DNA from: Candidatus Aciduliprofundum sp.
GTDB lineage: Archaea > Thermoplasmatota > Thermoplasmata > Thermoplasmatales > Aciduliprofundaceae
Assembly: GCA_015523135.1 (NCBI GenBank)
Contig: WAKY01000107.1
Span: forward strand, 1-6,287
Direction of reading: 5' to 3'
DNA length: 6,287 bases
Shown here piece after piece: positions 5,473 to 6,287 of the stretch. Both the position numbers and the translations under genes were made by a program. The notes beneath the pieces were generated by a model. The model saw only the letters and a list, made by a program, of their open reading frames with translations. It was not told the origin of the DNA and did not search any database. Within the stretch, counting starts at the first letter, position 1, and each line of letters begins with the position of its first letter.

Positions 5473-6287
5473 CTTATTTTTCCTCCGGGTTTGACATATT
5501 TTACCGGAGCTATAAGAACATCACTTATGTGGAGAATTAATGGTTTTTTATCTATGAATACAACTCCCTGCTTGCCAATCCAATTCTCTGGCACTTTGAA
5601 ATCAAGTGGATAATCTTTATTTCCTTTAGCAATGATTTTTCCATTCTCCCCTTCAATATTTACTACTTCCATTTTCATCTTCTGGAATTTCTTGAACTTT
5701 AAAATCCCCTTGGGGTTTGATTGTATTCCATTCGCTTGAACTTTGGAGCCGAGAGGCACATCCCCTTGAGGGGTTAGGAAGCCCACAGTGGTATCATCCT
5801 CTCCAGCAAGTAGCATACCTTCTGATTTGACTCCTCTGAAATTTGCAGGTTCTAGATTGGCTATGATGATAATCTTCTTGCCCAACAGTTCTTCTTTTTT
5901 GTAGAATCTTTTCAATCCTGCAATTAAGGTTCTCTTCTCATTGCCAAGATTTATTCTTAATACATAGAGCTTGTCTGCGTTGGGATGGTCCTCAACACTT
6001 TCAACCTCTGCCACCCTCAAATCAATTTGTTCCCATTTTTCATACCTTTCCTCCTCTCTCTTTATCTTCTCGAATAATACTTCGGGCTTGTTGAGTTTCT
6101 TGCCAACCTGCAAATTCTTTATGGCCTCAGTATATCTATGAAGGAATATGGAATCTTCATTTCCCAAAAATTTCCAAATTCTCTCCGAGGTGAATGGAAG
6201 GAATGGAGCACCTAAAACGGCTAGAGCTTGGACTATCTGCAATGATATGTTTATGGCAGTGGCGCATTTCTCCCTGCTCTCCTTGCA
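5469..6287 (-). CDS. metG: Methionyl-tRNA synthetase, C-terminal part (5' end beyond right edge)
   Basis: MetRS charges tRNA-Met with methionine in the cytoplasm. The last 272 residues are visible and the frame is open to the right edge, so the TTG at 6242 is not a start. First comes the end of the anticodon-binding helical bundle (residues 1-45: CATAINISLQIVQALAV, LGAPFLPFTSERIWKFLG). A charged linker follows (about 55-83), then a Trbp111/EMAPII-type tRNA-binding OB-fold (about 85-184: WEQIDLRVAEVE, HPNADKLYVL, IANLEPANFRGVKSEGMLLA, PLGSKV). Bacterial MetRS with this domain normally ends there. This one continues for about 88 residues (185-272) to VKPGGKIR, in a segment that resembles a shortened second OB-fold. 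The catalytic HIGH and KMSKS motifs lie outside the window. The 3' end overlaps the PHP gene start by four bases. Confidence 0.94.
   Translation of the reverse strand, partial: CKESREKCATAINISLQIVQALAVLGAPFLPFTSERIWKFLGNEDSIFLHRYTEAIKNLQVGKKLNKPEVLFEKIKREEERYEKWEQIDLRVAEVESVEDHPNADKLYVLRINLGNEKRTLIAGLKRFYKKEELLGKKIIIIANLEPANFRGVKSEGMLLAGEDDTTVGFLTPQGDVPLGSKVQANGIQSNPKGILKFKKFQKMKMEVVNIEGENGKIIAKGNKDYPLDFKVPENWIGKQGVVFIDKKPLILHISDVLIAPVKYVKPGGKIR
5482..5486 (-). promoter_or_regulatory. Ribosome binding site of the PHP gene inside metG
   Basis: GGAGG on the minus strand, within the Gly-Gly codons of the metG C-terminus and nine bases before the PHP ATG. With the ATGA stop/start overlap it indicates coupled translation of metG and the PHP gene. 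Confidence 0.65.

Noticed and set aside
5469..6242. Stand-alone tRNA-binding protein (MetG-beta type) starting at TTG 6242
   Set aside because: The frame stays open to the right edge and the upstream codons encode CATAINIS, a normal part of the MetRS anticodon-binding bundle, so this is the C-terminus of full MetRS.

Overview
The window is a compact, AT-rich piece of an archaeal chromosome. Archaeal signs are a Holliday junction resolvase of the Hjc family, TATA boxes about 25 bp before several start codons (leaderless-type promoters), GGTG-type ribosome binding sites, and a methionyl-tRNA synthetase with archaeal-style neighbours. My best guess is a euryarchaeon in the Thermoplasmata/Aciduliprofundum neighbourhood. 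That is inference from gene content and style; no rRNA or other taxonomic marker is present.

Layout from left to right. On the minus strand, a glycerophosphodiester phosphodiesterase (341-1081) is followed 26 bp later by folD (1-314), which runs off the left edge. Divergent from these is a plus-strand gene for an eight-helix membrane protein with four C-terminal TPR repeats (1162-2289). Its stop codon abuts the stop codon of a minus-strand two-CBS-domain protein (2290-2799). A 79-bp divergent promoter region separates the CBS gene from hjc (2879-3397, plus strand, TTG start). Hjc overlaps tail to tail by 10 bp with a sodium/calcium exchanger gene (3388-4392, minus). A second divergent promoter region precedes a Roadblock/LC7 protein (4490-4825, plus), which overlaps tail to tail by 4 bp with a PHP-domain phosphoesterase (4822-5472, minus). 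The PHP gene is the downstream partner of metG (5469-6287, minus, 5' end beyond the right edge), joined by an ATGA stop/start overlap.

The genes fall into small transcription units: GDPD-folD, the TPR gene, the CBS gene, hjc, the exchanger, the Roadblock gene, and metG-PHP. Most functions are housekeeping: one-carbon metabolism, lipid headgroup turnover, recombination, ion transport and translation. I see no mobile element, CRISPR array, tRNA or rRNA, and no convincing new multi-gene system.

The points most worth a second look are four. The FolD fragment lacks both the lysine and the glutamine of the usual active site. The MetRS carries a C-terminal extension that looks like a shortened second copy of its OB-fold. 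Hjc has an insertion of about 24 residues between its first catalytic glutamate and the rest of the nuclease core. All three convergent gene pairs have no intergenic space.
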